Shown here piece by piece: positions 20,001-29,069 of a stretch of 64,000 nucleotides of DNA (within the stretch, counting starts at the first letter, position 1; every line of letters starts with the position of its first letter). A model generated the notes under the pieces. The model ran no database searches. It was not told the origin of the DNA and saw only the letters and a program-made list of their open reading frames with translations. Made by a program: the position numbers and the translations under genes. Origin of the DNA: Oceanospirillaceae bacterium (GTDB taxonomy: Bacteria; Pseudomonadota; Gammaproteobacteria; Pseudomonadales; Oceanobacteraceae); contig PBQA01000037.1 in NCBI GenBank assembly GCA_002724925.1, forward strand, positions 113,846-177,845, read 5' to 3'.

Positions 20001-21202
20001 ATCTGCATTTTCTGCTCGAGAATATGCTTTCCGCCAGTGTGTGGGACGTGCATAACACGTTGATCAGGTTTCAGGCCTTCAATCGCTTCCGGTGTCAGCC
20101 CTGTGTTCCAGAGGGCGTCTGATGCTGGCCAAATATCAGTCAGAGGCATACCCAGAACCGGCTCTGGCTCTGCGCGACCAAGCAACGACAGAGCTTTGGG
20201 ATTCAGGTAATCAATATTGCCTTTGTGGTCGGTGGAGATGAAGGCTTCATCAATAGAGCGTAAAACTCTGTCGGCGCGTCGTTCGGTCTCTTGTGTGGCC
20301 TTTTGCAGGGCAACAACGGCTTCACCTTGCTGGCTCAGGTAACGACGTAAAACGACGAGAAGGATGGCGAACACCACCAGAAAAGTGGCCGGTATACGGA
20401 TGCTTTCAATAACCTGTTGCTTCCAGTACCCCTGAACAGGCAGAGCCAGAATATCCCAGGGCGACATTGGAATATTGTCGCGATAGAGAATGTTGTCGGT
20501 CTCGTTTTGTGTCAGAGGACTAGGGTGCAGCGTGTCTGAATAGAACTGCTCGCGGATAGACACTGTGTTATCTCGGCGATCAAAAAGCACCATTTCGAAC
20601 CCATTAAATCCGCCCCTGAAAATGATTTCTGAGAGGTGACTGTATGCGCGACGGGATACCATAATCATGGGGCCGTTGCTGGTGTTGAAGCGCGTACCAA
20701 CGTAGTAACCGCCCAGGTGGCCATAGCGTAATGAAAAAATGGCTTTGTCTAATCCCTGCGCACGTAATTCGTTTTCAATATCACTGGTTTCACTCGGGCT
20801 CAGCAGGCTGCCGTAGTGGTTGAGTACTTTGCCGTTTTCATCGGTAACAAAAAAACCGGTCGCATTGAAAATCGCTGCACTGACGTGTCCCCACAGGTCG
20901 TCGGTGTCGGCGGCCTCCGGGTGAGTGGCATACACTTCGAGCTGATCGCCATAACTGCGAGTGAATATCTGGTTAGCGTGAAGCCCTGCTTTAATGATCA
21001 GTTCTGACTGGCGCTTGTAATGGTCGAGCGTCCGTTCGATGTCAATGCTGTAGGCGTGCCGTGCGGTCTGCCATTGCTGCCAGCTCTGAAAACTGAGAAC
21101 GACAGTCAAAAATATAAAGCTCAGCACAAACAGGGGAGTATTTGCCCGGTGAGTGGCGGCTGAGTGAAGTTTAGCCTCTGGGGCTCCATGATGCGGGAGC
21201 AT
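17042..21202 (-). CDS. Membrane-anchored multi-PAS GGDEF-EAL protein
   Basis: N-terminal TM and periplasmic region, several PAS/PAC blocks (DITE, DVTE), MGGDEF, EVL-type EAL domain with DDFGTGYSSL, LKIDRSFI, AEGVET. Confidence 0.9.
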   Translation of the reverse strand: MLPHHGAPEAKLHSAATHRANTPLFVLSFIFLTVVLSFQSWQQWQTARHAYSIDIERTLDHYKRQSELIIKAGLHANQIFTRSYGDQLEVYATHPEAADTDDLWGHVSAAIFNATGFFVTDENGKVLNHYGSLLSPSETSDIENELRAQGLDKAIFSLRYGHLGGYYVGTRFNTSNGPMIMVSRRAYSHLSEIIFRGGFNGFEMVLFDRRDNTVSIREQFYSDTLHPSPLTQNETDNILYRDNIPMSPWDILALPVQGYWKQQVIESIRIPATFLVVFAILLVVLRRYLSQQGEAVVALQKATQETERRADRVLRSIDEAFISTDHKGNIDYLNPKALSLLGRAEPEPVLGMPLTDIWPASDALWNTGLTPEAIEGLKPDQRVMHVPHTGGKHILEQKMQMLYDNKQVSGYVWLLRDITESEQAKAALEHSRTRYKTLFEEAGIAHGLLDLSEFDGNVETLKVVSVNEATLQLGDFDTAEAMGAHYQRHPESLTPLLKALTSSQSLRLQQNECELTLRDRNGRSIDIWASISFRTNASHQVLLTMLDITERKQATEKIREREAFWMHVMEAMPDVVYVLDVNDRLEQKTIFSNRHVAQLLGFPDSREYIERSWMDYVIEDDLARCRDGLRNIRNSINGQTIETTARFLNVDGEIRVIKFRDTPFTYDRDGKVERYIGTGRDVTADIEKQEQIVESERRYRLLAENMNDIVWATDAQLNFNFVSTSVQRLLGYQPEDLTNGGVARIFSRPDLKRLGKALQHQIQIAINSPETAKRRSTVIREDFYASASNGSRVLLELQASLLWNDKGELQGLLGICRDVTESRSIEQELQLAAEVFENSNEAILITDQKLRIANTNRAFQHITGYSAEDVTGKTPDFLISSEQYEEDLIEKIGERLMVDGYWQGEISYRRSQGDIRTGWAGVSAIRDQNREVQSLIIIMSDITERKASEERIHKLAYYDPLTALPNRSQMHETLDGMLKRARKQGLWVVLLFIDLDRFKPINDSMGHPAGDEVLKQVAGRLRNCVKQRDLVCRMGGDEFTIAIADQPSHNAASDTAIIVAERILESLHQSFNLNQREVFISASIGISVYPNDGNSVIELLKNADMAMYHAKDMGRDNMQFFTASMNRKAVQLLELENDLRHALARDEMQLYFQPQYRTDSEKAVGVEVLLRWIHPTRGMISPGTFIPIIEDTGLIVPIGQWVLEESCRCFVRWQAEQQLGLERIAVNVSARQFRSEDFLNVVKDIIIRTGIRPEQLELELTESILMEDVELAMETLRGLRAAGVKTAIDDFGTGYSSLNYLKQFPVDTLKIDRSFIQNLPENADDAQISRTIIAMGHNLGMGIIAEGVETAEQLTFLQMAKCEEVQGFYFSKPVDETTLIKDLGNS

Positions 21203-21356
21203 GTAAAGCGGTGTCCGTTAACGACTGATTATGGTTATTAACCTTAGTCATTGTCTGTCACCTTCACAACCAGAGACCCATCATAATGGGCTTTATTTGC
21301 CTTTCTATGGGCTTTTCAGTAGCGTTGCGGCGAAATACATTGCGGAGGCGATGCCC

Positions 21357-23018
21357 ATGGCACAGTACGTATTCACTATGAACCGCTTAGGGAAGATTGT
21401 TCCACCTAAGCGACAGATCCTGCGTGACATCTCTTTGTCCTTTTTTCCGGGCGCTAAAATTGGCGTTCTGGGCCTGAATGGTGCAGGTAAATCAACCCTG
21501 CTCAAAATCATGGCGGGCATTGATACTGATATTATCGGTGAGGCTCGTCCTCAGCCGGACCTCAATATTGGTTACCTTCCTCAGGAGCCAGAGCTCGATC
21601 CGGCGAAAGACGTGCGCGGCAACGTTGAAGATGGTCTCAGCGAGCTGATGAATGCCAAGGCCGAGCTTGAACAGGTGTATGCCGCTTATGCTGAGCCTGA
21701 TGCGGATTTCGATGAATTGGCAAAAAAACAGGGCAAGCTGGAAGCCATTATTGAAGCGTCTGATGGCCACGATGTTGATCGGCAGATGGAAATCGCCGCC
21801 GATGCCCTGCGCCTGCCGCCATGGGATGCGGATGTCACTAAGCTGTCTGGTGGTGAGCGCCGTCGTGTCGCGCTGTGTCGTCTGCTGATGTCCAAGCCAG
21901 ATATGTTGCTTCTGGACGAACCGACCAACCACCTGGATGCTGAATCAGTCGGTTGGCTGGAGAAATTCCTCGAAGAATACCCAGGCACCGTCGTGGCCAT
22001 TACCCACGACCGTTACTTTCTCGATAACTGTGCGGAATGGATTCTCGAACTCGACCGCGGCCACGGCATTCCTTATCAGGGCAACTACACCACCTGGCTT
22101 GAAGCGAAAGAAAAGCGATTAGAGCAGGAGAAGAAAGAAGAAGAAGCCCACACCAAAGCGATCAAGCATGAGCTGGAGTGGGTACGCAAAGGTGCAAAAG
22201 GTCGTCAGGCTAAGAGCAAAGCGCGCCTGGCTCGCTTCGAAGAAATGAACTCCCGTGAGTTCCAGACCCGTAACGAAACCAACGAAATCTACATTCCACC
22301 GGGTCCGCGTCTGGGCGACAAGGTCATCGAGTTCCACAACGTGACTAAGTCGTTCGGTGACCGCGTTCTGATCGATAATCTCGATTTCGCCGTGCCACCG
22401 GGTGCGATTGTCGGCATCGTCGGCGGTAACGGTGCAGGTAAGTCGACTTTGTTCCGTATGATTGCGGGTACAGAGCAGCCAGACTCAGGCGAAGTGGTCA
22501 TCGGTGAGACCGTGAAGCTGGCCTTCGTTGAACAGCTTCGTGACGAACTCGATGACAGTAAAACCGTGTGGGAATCTATTTCTGACGGCCTCGACATGCT
22601 CGATATCAACGGCAAAGAGTACCCAAGCCGTGCTTATATCGGTCGCTTTAACTTTAAAGGTGGTGACCAGCAGAAGCGCGTCGGTGAGCTGTCTGGTGGT
22701 GAGCGAGGACGTCTGCAACTGGCGTATACGCTGAAGCAGGGCGCTAATGTACTGCTGCTCGATGAACCGTCTAACGACCTCGATGTCGAAACTTTGCGTG
22801 CGCTGGAAGAGGCCATTGATGCCTTCCCGGGTACCGTGATGGTGGTGTCGCACGACCGCTGGTTCCTGGATCGTATTGCGACCCACATTCTGGCGTATGA
22901 AGGCGACTCGAAAGTGACCTTCTTCGACGGTAACTACACTGAATACGAAGAGGATCGTAAAAAGCGCCTGGGCAGTGATGCGCAACCTAAGCGTATGAAA
23001 TATAAACGTTTAGCCTGA
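21357..23018 (+). CDS. ettA: Energy-dependent translational throttle protein EttA (ABC-F)
   Basis: MAQYVFTMNRLGKIVPPKRQILRDISLSFFPGAKIGVLGLNGAGKSTLL; two LSGGE cassettes; start moved from 21231. Confidence 0.95.
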   Translation: MAQYVFTMNRLGKIVPPKRQILRDISLSFFPGAKIGVLGLNGAGKSTLLKIMAGIDTDIIGEARPQPDLNIGYLPQEPELDPAKDVRGNVEDGLSELMNAKAELEQVYAAYAEPDADFDELAKKQGKLEAIIEASDGHDVDRQMEIAADALRLPPWDADVTKLSGGERRRVALCRLLMSKPDMLLLDEPTNHLDAESVGWLEKFLEEYPGTVVAITHDRYFLDNCAEWILELDRGHGIPYQGNYTTWLEAKEKRLEQEKKEEEAHTKAIKHELEWVRKGAKGRQAKSKARLARFEEMNSREFQTRNETNEIYIPPGPRLGDKVIEFHNVTKSFGDRVLIDNLDFAVPPGAIVGIVGGNGAGKSTLFRMIAGTEQPDSGEVVIGETVKLAFVEQLRDELDDSKTVWESISDGLDMLDINGKEYPSRAYIGRFNFKGGDQQKRVGELSGGERGRLQLAYTLKQGANVLLLDEPSNDLDVETLRALEEAIDAFPGTVMVVSHDRWFLDRIATHILAYEGDSKVTFFDGNYTEYEEDRKKRLGSDAQPKRMKYKRLA

Positions 23019-23128
23019 TAGTTCGGTCAGATCGCTGAAAAGTGACCTGACTGGAATAAATCGCATTCGCGAGCTTGCGGTTTTGCCATAACAGGCTAAA
23101 CCTGTTGTATCCCAAACAGGAAACAACC

Positions 23129-23497
23129 ATGGAACAACGACAAGCAAAGCGCGTTCACCTGTTTCAACGGGTTCAGGTAGACGACGGCACTCAGAAGCTT
23201 GAAACCTTCTGTCTGGATATCAGCATGCGAGGCATCCTGCTGGTCATACCAGAAAACGTCAGCTGGCAGCTGGAGCAATCGCTGAAGATCAGCCTGACGC
23301 TGGAAAACGGCGGTATTATTGATATGGACTGTTCTTTGGTTCATATCGATGATGATGTTGTAGGGTGTGCCTGCGATTCGATGGATTTCGAGAGTCAGGA
23401 AACTTTGCGAGGTGTACTTGAAAGCAGTCTTGAAGTGCCTTCTCAGGCAAACCGTGAACTTGCAGAACTGATTTCCTTTCCTGGCGGTAAATCCTGA
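23129..23497 (+). CDS. PilZ-like domain protein
   Basis: EQRQAKRVHLFQRVQV...LDISMRGILLVIP. Confidence 0.65.
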   Translation: MEQRQAKRVHLFQRVQVDDGTQKLETFCLDISMRGILLVIPENVSWQLEQSLKISLTLENGGIIDMDCSLVHIDDDVVGCACDSMDFESQETLRGVLESSLEVPSQANRELAELISFPGGKS

Positions 23498-23519
23498 TTT
23501 TTAGCCCTGAGCAGTGATG

Positions 23520-23547
23520 AACCCCGGCGTGTTATAGTCGGGGTTTT
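23520..23547 (+). terminator. Rho-independent terminator
   Basis: AACCCCG ... CGGGGTTTT. Confidence 0.6.
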
Positions 23548-23566
23548 ACCTTGTTGCAGGTCGATT

Positions 23567-24250
23567 ATGTTTACCCCTTCCCTTGATGGTGCGCCATTTT
23601 CATCGCCGGTTGGCAAGATTGTGTGCATTGGCCGTAACTATGCGGCACATACAGCAGAACTGAATAATCCGGTTCCCGACACCCCTGTTTTGTTTATTAA
23701 ACCGGCCGATGCCGCATGCGACCTGCAGGCGCCGTTAAGCATTCCTCTGTCTCAGGGCGATGTGCATCACGAACTCGAAGTGGCGGTATTGATCGGCCAG
23801 AGGCTGACAGCTGCGTCTGAAGCTGATGTCGCTTCCGCGCTGGCCGGTATCGGTCTTGGGCTTGATCTGACCCTGCGGGATGTTCAATCCGTATTAAAAG
23901 AGAAAGGCCTGCCCTGGGAGCGCGCAAAAGCGTTCGACGGTTCGTGCCCTCTGAGCCCATTTGTATCTGCGGCGCGGGTATCTGACTGGCAGAACCTGAA
24001 TTTCTCCTTGCATCGTAATGGTGCTCAGCAACAGTCAGGCAATAGTTCCGATATGCTGAATCCCGTTCTTTCTCTGATTGCTCATATGTCTCAGACTTTT
24101 ACCCTGAACCCCGGCGATGTCGTCATGACGGGTACCCCTCCGGGGGTCGGGCCACTTGAAGCTGGCGATACTCTCGAACTGTCGTTAGAGGACTGGATAT
24201 TGGTCACGACGAGCGTTTCGAGTCCAGATTCTGTGGAGGCCAAGTCATGA
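23567..24250 (+). CDS. Fumarylacetoacetate hydrolase family protein
   Basis: GKIVCIGRNYAAHTAELNNPVPDTPVLFIKPADA; GDVVMTGTPPGVGPLEAGD. Confidence 0.9.
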   Translation: MFTPSLDGAPFSSPVGKIVCIGRNYAAHTAELNNPVPDTPVLFIKPADAACDLQAPLSIPLSQGDVHHELEVAVLIGQRLTAASEADVASALAGIGLGLDLTLRDVQSVLKEKGLPWERAKAFDGSCPLSPFVSAARVSDWQNLNFSLHRNGAQQQSGNSSDMLNPVLSLIAHMSQTFTLNPGDVVMTGTPPGVGPLEAGDTLELSLEDWILVTTSVSSPDSVEAKS

Positions 24251-25497
24251 ATCCTTGTGATCAGCCGGGATTAACTCCGGTCGATACAGCAATTGAGTAT
24301 CTGTTATCGCAGGTAACGCCCGTTAGGGAGCAGGAGCTCTGCCCGCTTGAGCAGGCGTGTGGTCGTGTGCTGGCCAAGGACGTGATCAGCCCTGTGAATG
24401 TTCCCCCTGCGGATAACTCAGCCATGGATGGGTACGCTGTGAATCCTGGTTCTCTTGATAGTGGGCGTACGCCAATCGGTCTTTTCCGTCAGCGTGGCAT
24501 CGTTCTGGCTGGTGAGGTCTTTGAAGGTGTACTCAGCGCTGGTGAATGCGTTCGTATTATGACCGGAGCCGTTGTTCCTGACGGCGCTAAGCTTGTGGTG
24601 ATGCAGGAAAATACCGAGGTGGTGGATGCCGGTGTGCGGGTCGATCACCCGGAGTCTCTTCGCGACGGCGATAATATTCGTCGTGCCGGAGAGGATATCC
24701 GCCATGGCGAGGTTGTTCTGGCTGCAGGGCGTCGCCTGACCCCAGCTGATTGTGGTCTTCTCGCCAGCATTGGCATTGCTGATGTCGATGTTGTAAGACC
24801 GTTGCGAGTCAGTCTGTTAACTACAGGCGACGAGTTGGTAGCTCCAGGCAGTGAGTTACCTGCTGGAAAAATCTACGAGAGCAATTCCTTTGTATTGCGG
24901 CCGATTCTTGCGCGACTGGGTGCTGAGATATCTGCAGTTACTGCGGTGAGCGATACGCTTGAAGCTATTCAGGAAGCGCTGGAGACAGCCGCCGCGGATG
25001 CCGACATCATTATTACCAGCGGTGGCGTATCTGTCGGCGAAGCGGATTTTACCCGCACTGCGGTCGAGGCTCTGGGTAAGTTGGATCTCTGGAAGCTGGC
25101 GATGAAGCCGGGCAAACCGTTGGCGTTTGGGCGAATCGGCAAAACGCTCTTTCTGGGGCTGCCCGGTAACCCTGTATCGGCCCTAGTAACCCTACACCAG
25201 ATCGGGCTGCCTGTGTTACGCAGCCTTTCTGGCGAGACGATATCTCCGCCTGTACGCATACCGGCTATTGCCAGCGAGCGCTTGAAAAAGCGTCCGGGTC
25301 GGGCGGATTACCAACGAGGCATTGCTGAATTACATGACGCTGGCCAGTGGCAGGTACGCAGTACAGGGCAGCAGGGCTCGGGAATTCTAAGTTCCGTCAG
25401 TAAAGCGAACTGTTTTATTGTGCTTGAGCAGGAGCGAGGCCATGTCGAGCCGGGCGAGACGGTGATGGTCGAAATGTTTGATCAATGGCTCAGCTGA
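24247..25497 (+). CDS. moeA: Molybdopterin molybdenumtransferase MoeA
   Basis: PPADNSAMDGYAV; GKIYESNSFVL; SGGVSVGEAD; GLPGNPVSALV; ATGA overlap with upstream gene. Confidence 0.94.
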   Translation: MNPCDQPGLTPVDTAIEYLLSQVTPVREQELCPLEQACGRVLAKDVISPVNVPPADNSAMDGYAVNPGSLDSGRTPIGLFRQRGIVLAGEVFEGVLSAGECVRIMTGAVVPDGAKLVVMQENTEVVDAGVRVDHPESLRDGDNIRRAGEDIRHGEVVLAAGRRLTPADCGLLASIGIADVDVVRPLRVSLLTTGDELVAPGSELPAGKIYESNSFVLRPILARLGAEISAVTAVSDTLEAIQEALETAAADADIIITSGGVSVGEADFTRTAVEALGKLDLWKLAMKPGKPLAFGRIGKTLFLGLPGNPVSALVTLHQIGLPVLRSLSGETISPPVRIPAIASERLKKRPGRADYQRGIAELHDAGQWQVRSTGQQGSGILSSVSKANCFIVLEQERGHVEPGETVMVEMFDQWLS

Positions 25498-25523
25498 AGT
25501 CGGATGTAGAGCGTGAAGAAAAC

Positions 25524-25560
25524 AAAAAGCCCCGGCAACATGAGTTCCCGGGGCTTTTTT
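25524..25560. terminator. Bidirectional Rho-independent terminator between moeA and fdxA
   Basis: AAAAAGCCCCGGcaacatgagttCCCGGGGCTTTTTT. Confidence 0.75.
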
Positions 25561-25582
25561 ATGGTCAGGGCTGACCAGTGAA

Positions 25583-25912
25583 TCAGCGTTCCAGATACTG
25601 GATCTTGTCTGGTACACCGTCCCATTCTTCTGCGTCTGGCAGAGGATCTTTCTGCTCAGTAATGTTGTTGTCAGCCCACTCTTCAGACAACTCAGCATTG
25701 AGTTCAATATACTGTTCCTGTCCTGCTGGAACTTCGTCCTCAGAGAAAATCGCTTCGGCAGGACACTCTGGCTCACAGAGTGCGCAGTCAATACACTCGT
25801 CCGGGTGAATAACGAGGAAGTTCGGGCCTTCGTAGAAGCAGTCTACCGGGCAGACTTCAACACAGTCTGTGTACTTACACTTAACGCAGTTATCGGTTAC
25901 GACGAAGGTCAT
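25583..25912 (-). CDS. fdxA: Ferredoxin FdxA ([3Fe-4S][4Fe-4S])
   Basis: [29 protein letters not shown]...[16 protein letters not shown]. Confidence 0.95.
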   Translation of the reverse strand: MTFVVTDNCVKCKYTDCVEVCPVDCFYEGPNFLVIHPDECIDCALCEPECPAEAIFSEDEVPAGQEQYIELNAELSEEWADNNITEQKDPLPDAEEWDGVPDKIQYLER

Positions 25913-26079
25913 CTGATCTTCTCCTGAATCATCATTCGGGGCTCTTCGGCCCTGCTTATCACGGTTGCGGGTATTCTAGGTAGTCGGCGATGGTCAGGCA
26001 AGGCGCCGGGTCTTCTTTTGTTGGGGAAAATTCGGGAGACACCGTTCGGTTATACCGAACAATGCTCCTCATTTATCCT

Positions 26080-28659
26080 CTATATCAGGTCCTTCAATGA
26101 GTAGACCAGCTCCAGTGCCTGTCGCGGTGTCAGGTCATCCGGATTAACCTTTGCCAGTGCCTCTTCAGCCGGGCTGGGGCCTGCGGCAAAAAGATCGGAC
26201 TGCATTGGTGCCGGTTCGCTGTTGCGCCCGGTTTTGATGGGTACGACAGGCGTGACTGGGCCTGTTTGCTGCTCGAGTTGTGCCAGTTGTTGACGGGCAT
26301 TGGAGATAACGGCAGGTGGAACCCCCGCCAGCTGTGCGACCTGTAAGCCGTAACTCTGATTGGCCGGGCCTTCCTCCACACTGTGCAGAAAGATAATCCG
26401 CTCATCGTGCTCGGTCGCCTTAAGGTGAACATTGATGGTGTTGGTGTATTGCTCGGGCAGAGCGGTCATTTCGAAGTAATGCGTCGCGAACAGCGTAAAA
26501 GCTTCGGTATTCTCGGCGAGATGAGCGGCGGCTGCCCAGGCGAGGGACAGGCCATCAAAGGTTGAAGTGCCGCGTCCGACTTCGTCCATTAACACCAGGC
26601 TGTCGCACGTGGCGTTATGCAGGATATTGGCAGTTTCTGTCATCTCGACCATAAAGGTAGAGCGACCACCGGCGACGTCGTCAGCCGAACCCATGCGGGT
26701 GAAAATACGGTCGATGGGTCCGAGCTTGCAGAATTCAGCCGGTACGTAAGAGCCGATGTGTGCCAGCAAGGTGATCAGGGCAACCTGACGCATGTAGGTC
26801 GATTTACCGCCCATGTTCGGCCCGGTAATAATCTGCATGCGGCGTTCGCCATCCAGGCAGGTATCGTTGGCGACAAACGGATCGGTAATCAATGATTCGA
26901 CCACCGGATGACGCCCCTGGCGGATATCAACCACACTGTCATCAACCAACTCCGGAGCATTAAGGCGGAGTGTCTCTGCCCGTTCCGCCAGGCAGGTAAG
27001 CACATCAAGTTCCGACAGGGCAGCTGCAGCTACCTGCAGTGGGATAAGGTCTTCAGCGAGGTCTGTGAGCAAGGCGTCGTAGAGCATTTTTTCACGGCTG
27101 AGTGCCCGTGCTTTCGCGCTCAGCGCTTTATCTTCGAATTCTTTCAGCTCCGGGGTGATAAAGCGTTCGGCGTTCTTCAGTGTCTGGCGACGGATATACT
27201 CGGTGGGCGCAGACTCAGACTGCGCCTTGCTGATTTCAATGTAGTAACCGTGCACACGGTTGTAACCCACCTTGAGGGTACTGATGCCTGTGCGTTCACG
27301 TTCGCGTTCTTCCAGTTTAACCAGATAGTCGCCTGCGTTCTCACTGAGGGAACGTAGTTCATCAAGCTCAGCGTCATAGCCTTCTGCGATGACACCACCG
27401 TCGCGGATAACGACCGGCGGGTTATCTATAATCGCTGCTTGTAAACGGCTCACCCATTGCGGAAATTCTGGGGCTCGCTCACAGATATCGGTTCCGAGGG
27501 GCGCTTCCAGTTCAGACAGCCGCTGACGTATGTCCGGAATAACCGCAAGTGCATCACGCAGCCTTGCAAGGTCGCGGGGACGGGCGGAGCCCAGGGCCAC
27601 ACGAGAGAGAATACGTTCAATATCACCGACCTGCTTAAGATGCTGATGCAGATCTTCATGCGCGTATTGTTGCAGGCATTGTGCGATCAGGTTTTGGCGA
27701 AGCCCCAGAATCGTATGATCGCGCAGCGGACGATTGAGCCAGCGGCGCAACAAGCGGCTTCCCATTGCAGTGGCTGTTTTATCGAGCACCCAGGCGAGCG
27801 TGTAGAGATTGTCGCCTTTCTGGTTGATGTCGATTTCGAGATTACGGCGGCTGGCCGGGTCGATGATGATGGCATCGTCTGGCTGCTCTACCGTTAAAGA
27901 ACGAATATGGGGCAGGCTGTTGCGCTGCGTCTCTTGGGCATAGTTGAGCAGGGCGCCTGCGGCACGAATGGCTGTCTTCATGCCTTCGCAGCCAAAACCG
28001 CGCAGATCGCGGGTCTTCAACTGAGTCGTCAGCAGGCGCAGTGCCGTATCGGACTCATAATGCCATGGTGCTTGTTGGGTGGCACCGGCACGGTTGGCAA
28101 CCGCCTCCGGAAAAATCTGATCTTCCGGCAGTAGCAATTCTGCCGGGCGGAGTCGTTCAATCTCTGCCAGTAGGGCATCCTCACCATCAACTTCAAACAC
28201 ACTGAAACGGCCAGATGAAATCTCAAGAACGGCAATGCCGTGGCGCTGTTGATGAGAGCACACAGAGACAAGCAGGTTATCCAGGTGCTCATCGAGCAGG
28301 GCTTCATCGGTCAGGGTGCCCGGCGTCAGAATACGCACAACTTTGCGCTCTACTGGGCCCTTGCTGGTGGCTGGGTCGCCAACCTGCTCTGCAATGGCAA
28401 CCGATACGCCATTTTTAACCAGCTTCGCGATGTAGTTTTCTGCCGCGTGAAAGGGTACTCCAGCCATAGGAATGGGTTGTCCGCCACTCTGTCCACGGGC
28501 CGTCAGCGTAATATCGAGAATCTGCGCAGCGCGTTTGGCGTCATCGTAGAAAAGTTCGTAAAAGTCGCCCATTCGGTAAAACAGCAAGGTGTCCGGAAAT
28601 TCAGACTTAATCTTGAAGTACTGCTGCATCATCGGGGTATGTGAAGACGCCTTGCTCAT
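26080..28659 (-). CDS. mutS: DNA mismatch repair protein MutS
   Basis: [49 protein letters not shown]; start set at MSKASS. Confidence 0.95.
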   Translation of the reverse strand: MSKASSHTPMMQQYFKIKSEFPDTLLFYRMGDFYELFYDDAKRAAQILDITLTARGQSGGQPIPMAGVPFHAAENYIAKLVKNGVSVAIAEQVGDPATSKGPVERKVVRILTPGTLTDEALLDEHLDNLLVSVCSHQQRHGIAVLEISSGRFSVFEVDGEDALLAEIERLRPAELLLPEDQIFPEAVANRAGATQQAPWHYESDTALRLLTTQLKTRDLRGFGCEGMKTAIRAAGALLNYAQETQRNSLPHIRSLTVEQPDDAIIIDPASRRNLEIDINQKGDNLYTLAWVLDKTATAMGSRLLRRWLNRPLRDHTILGLRQNLIAQCLQQYAHEDLHQHLKQVGDIERILSRVALGSARPRDLARLRDALAVIPDIRQRLSELEAPLGTDICERAPEFPQWVSRLQAAIIDNPPVVIRDGGVIAEGYDAELDELRSLSENAGDYLVKLEERERERTGISTLKVGYNRVHGYYIEISKAQSESAPTEYIRRQTLKNAERFITPELKEFEDKALSAKARALSREKMLYDALLTDLAEDLIPLQVAAAALSELDVLTCLAERAETLRLNAPELVDDSVVDIRQGRHPVVESLITDPFVANDTCLDGERRMQIITGPNMGGKSTYMRQVALITLLAHIGSYVPAEFCKLGPIDRIFTRMGSADDVAGGRSTFMVEMTETANILHNATCDSLVLMDEVGRGTSTFDGLSLAWAAAAHLAENTEAFTLFATHYFEMTALPEQYTNTINVHLKATEHDERIIFLHSVEEGPANQSYGLQVAQLAGVPPAVISNARQQLAQLEQQTGPVTPVVPIKTGRNSEPAPMQSDLFAAGPSPAEEALAKVNPDDLTPRQALELVYSLKDLI

Positions 28660-29069
28660 TCCTGTGTTTCCTTGGGCTTGAGGATGAGGGCGGATTGTAC
28701 GGCAAACCTTTTTGATTCTGAAATGCGCTGCCGTACAAGGCGTACCGATACGACTGTCAACCCGCGGTAAAGCCACACAAAGACAATGTAACGGCAATGT
28801 AACTGAATGCGTTTTCAGGTATAAAAGCAATCATCAGAAATCTGTGACTGTCGAGGGCTTTATGTCCGGGGGACACACGTTTTATCACGATGTGATCAGA
28901 TGGTCTGAAATGACAGCTTGTAAAGAAGAAGCGTGATCATCGCTCTGCCATGACAAGCTACAATTATGGAAATCAAAATAATACTGCGGCCGAAATGCCC
29001 AGCGGGCATTCGGTAACATTTGGAAAGTTGGCAGTATTCTAATTATTGAGCAATCGTAAGGACCCATAG

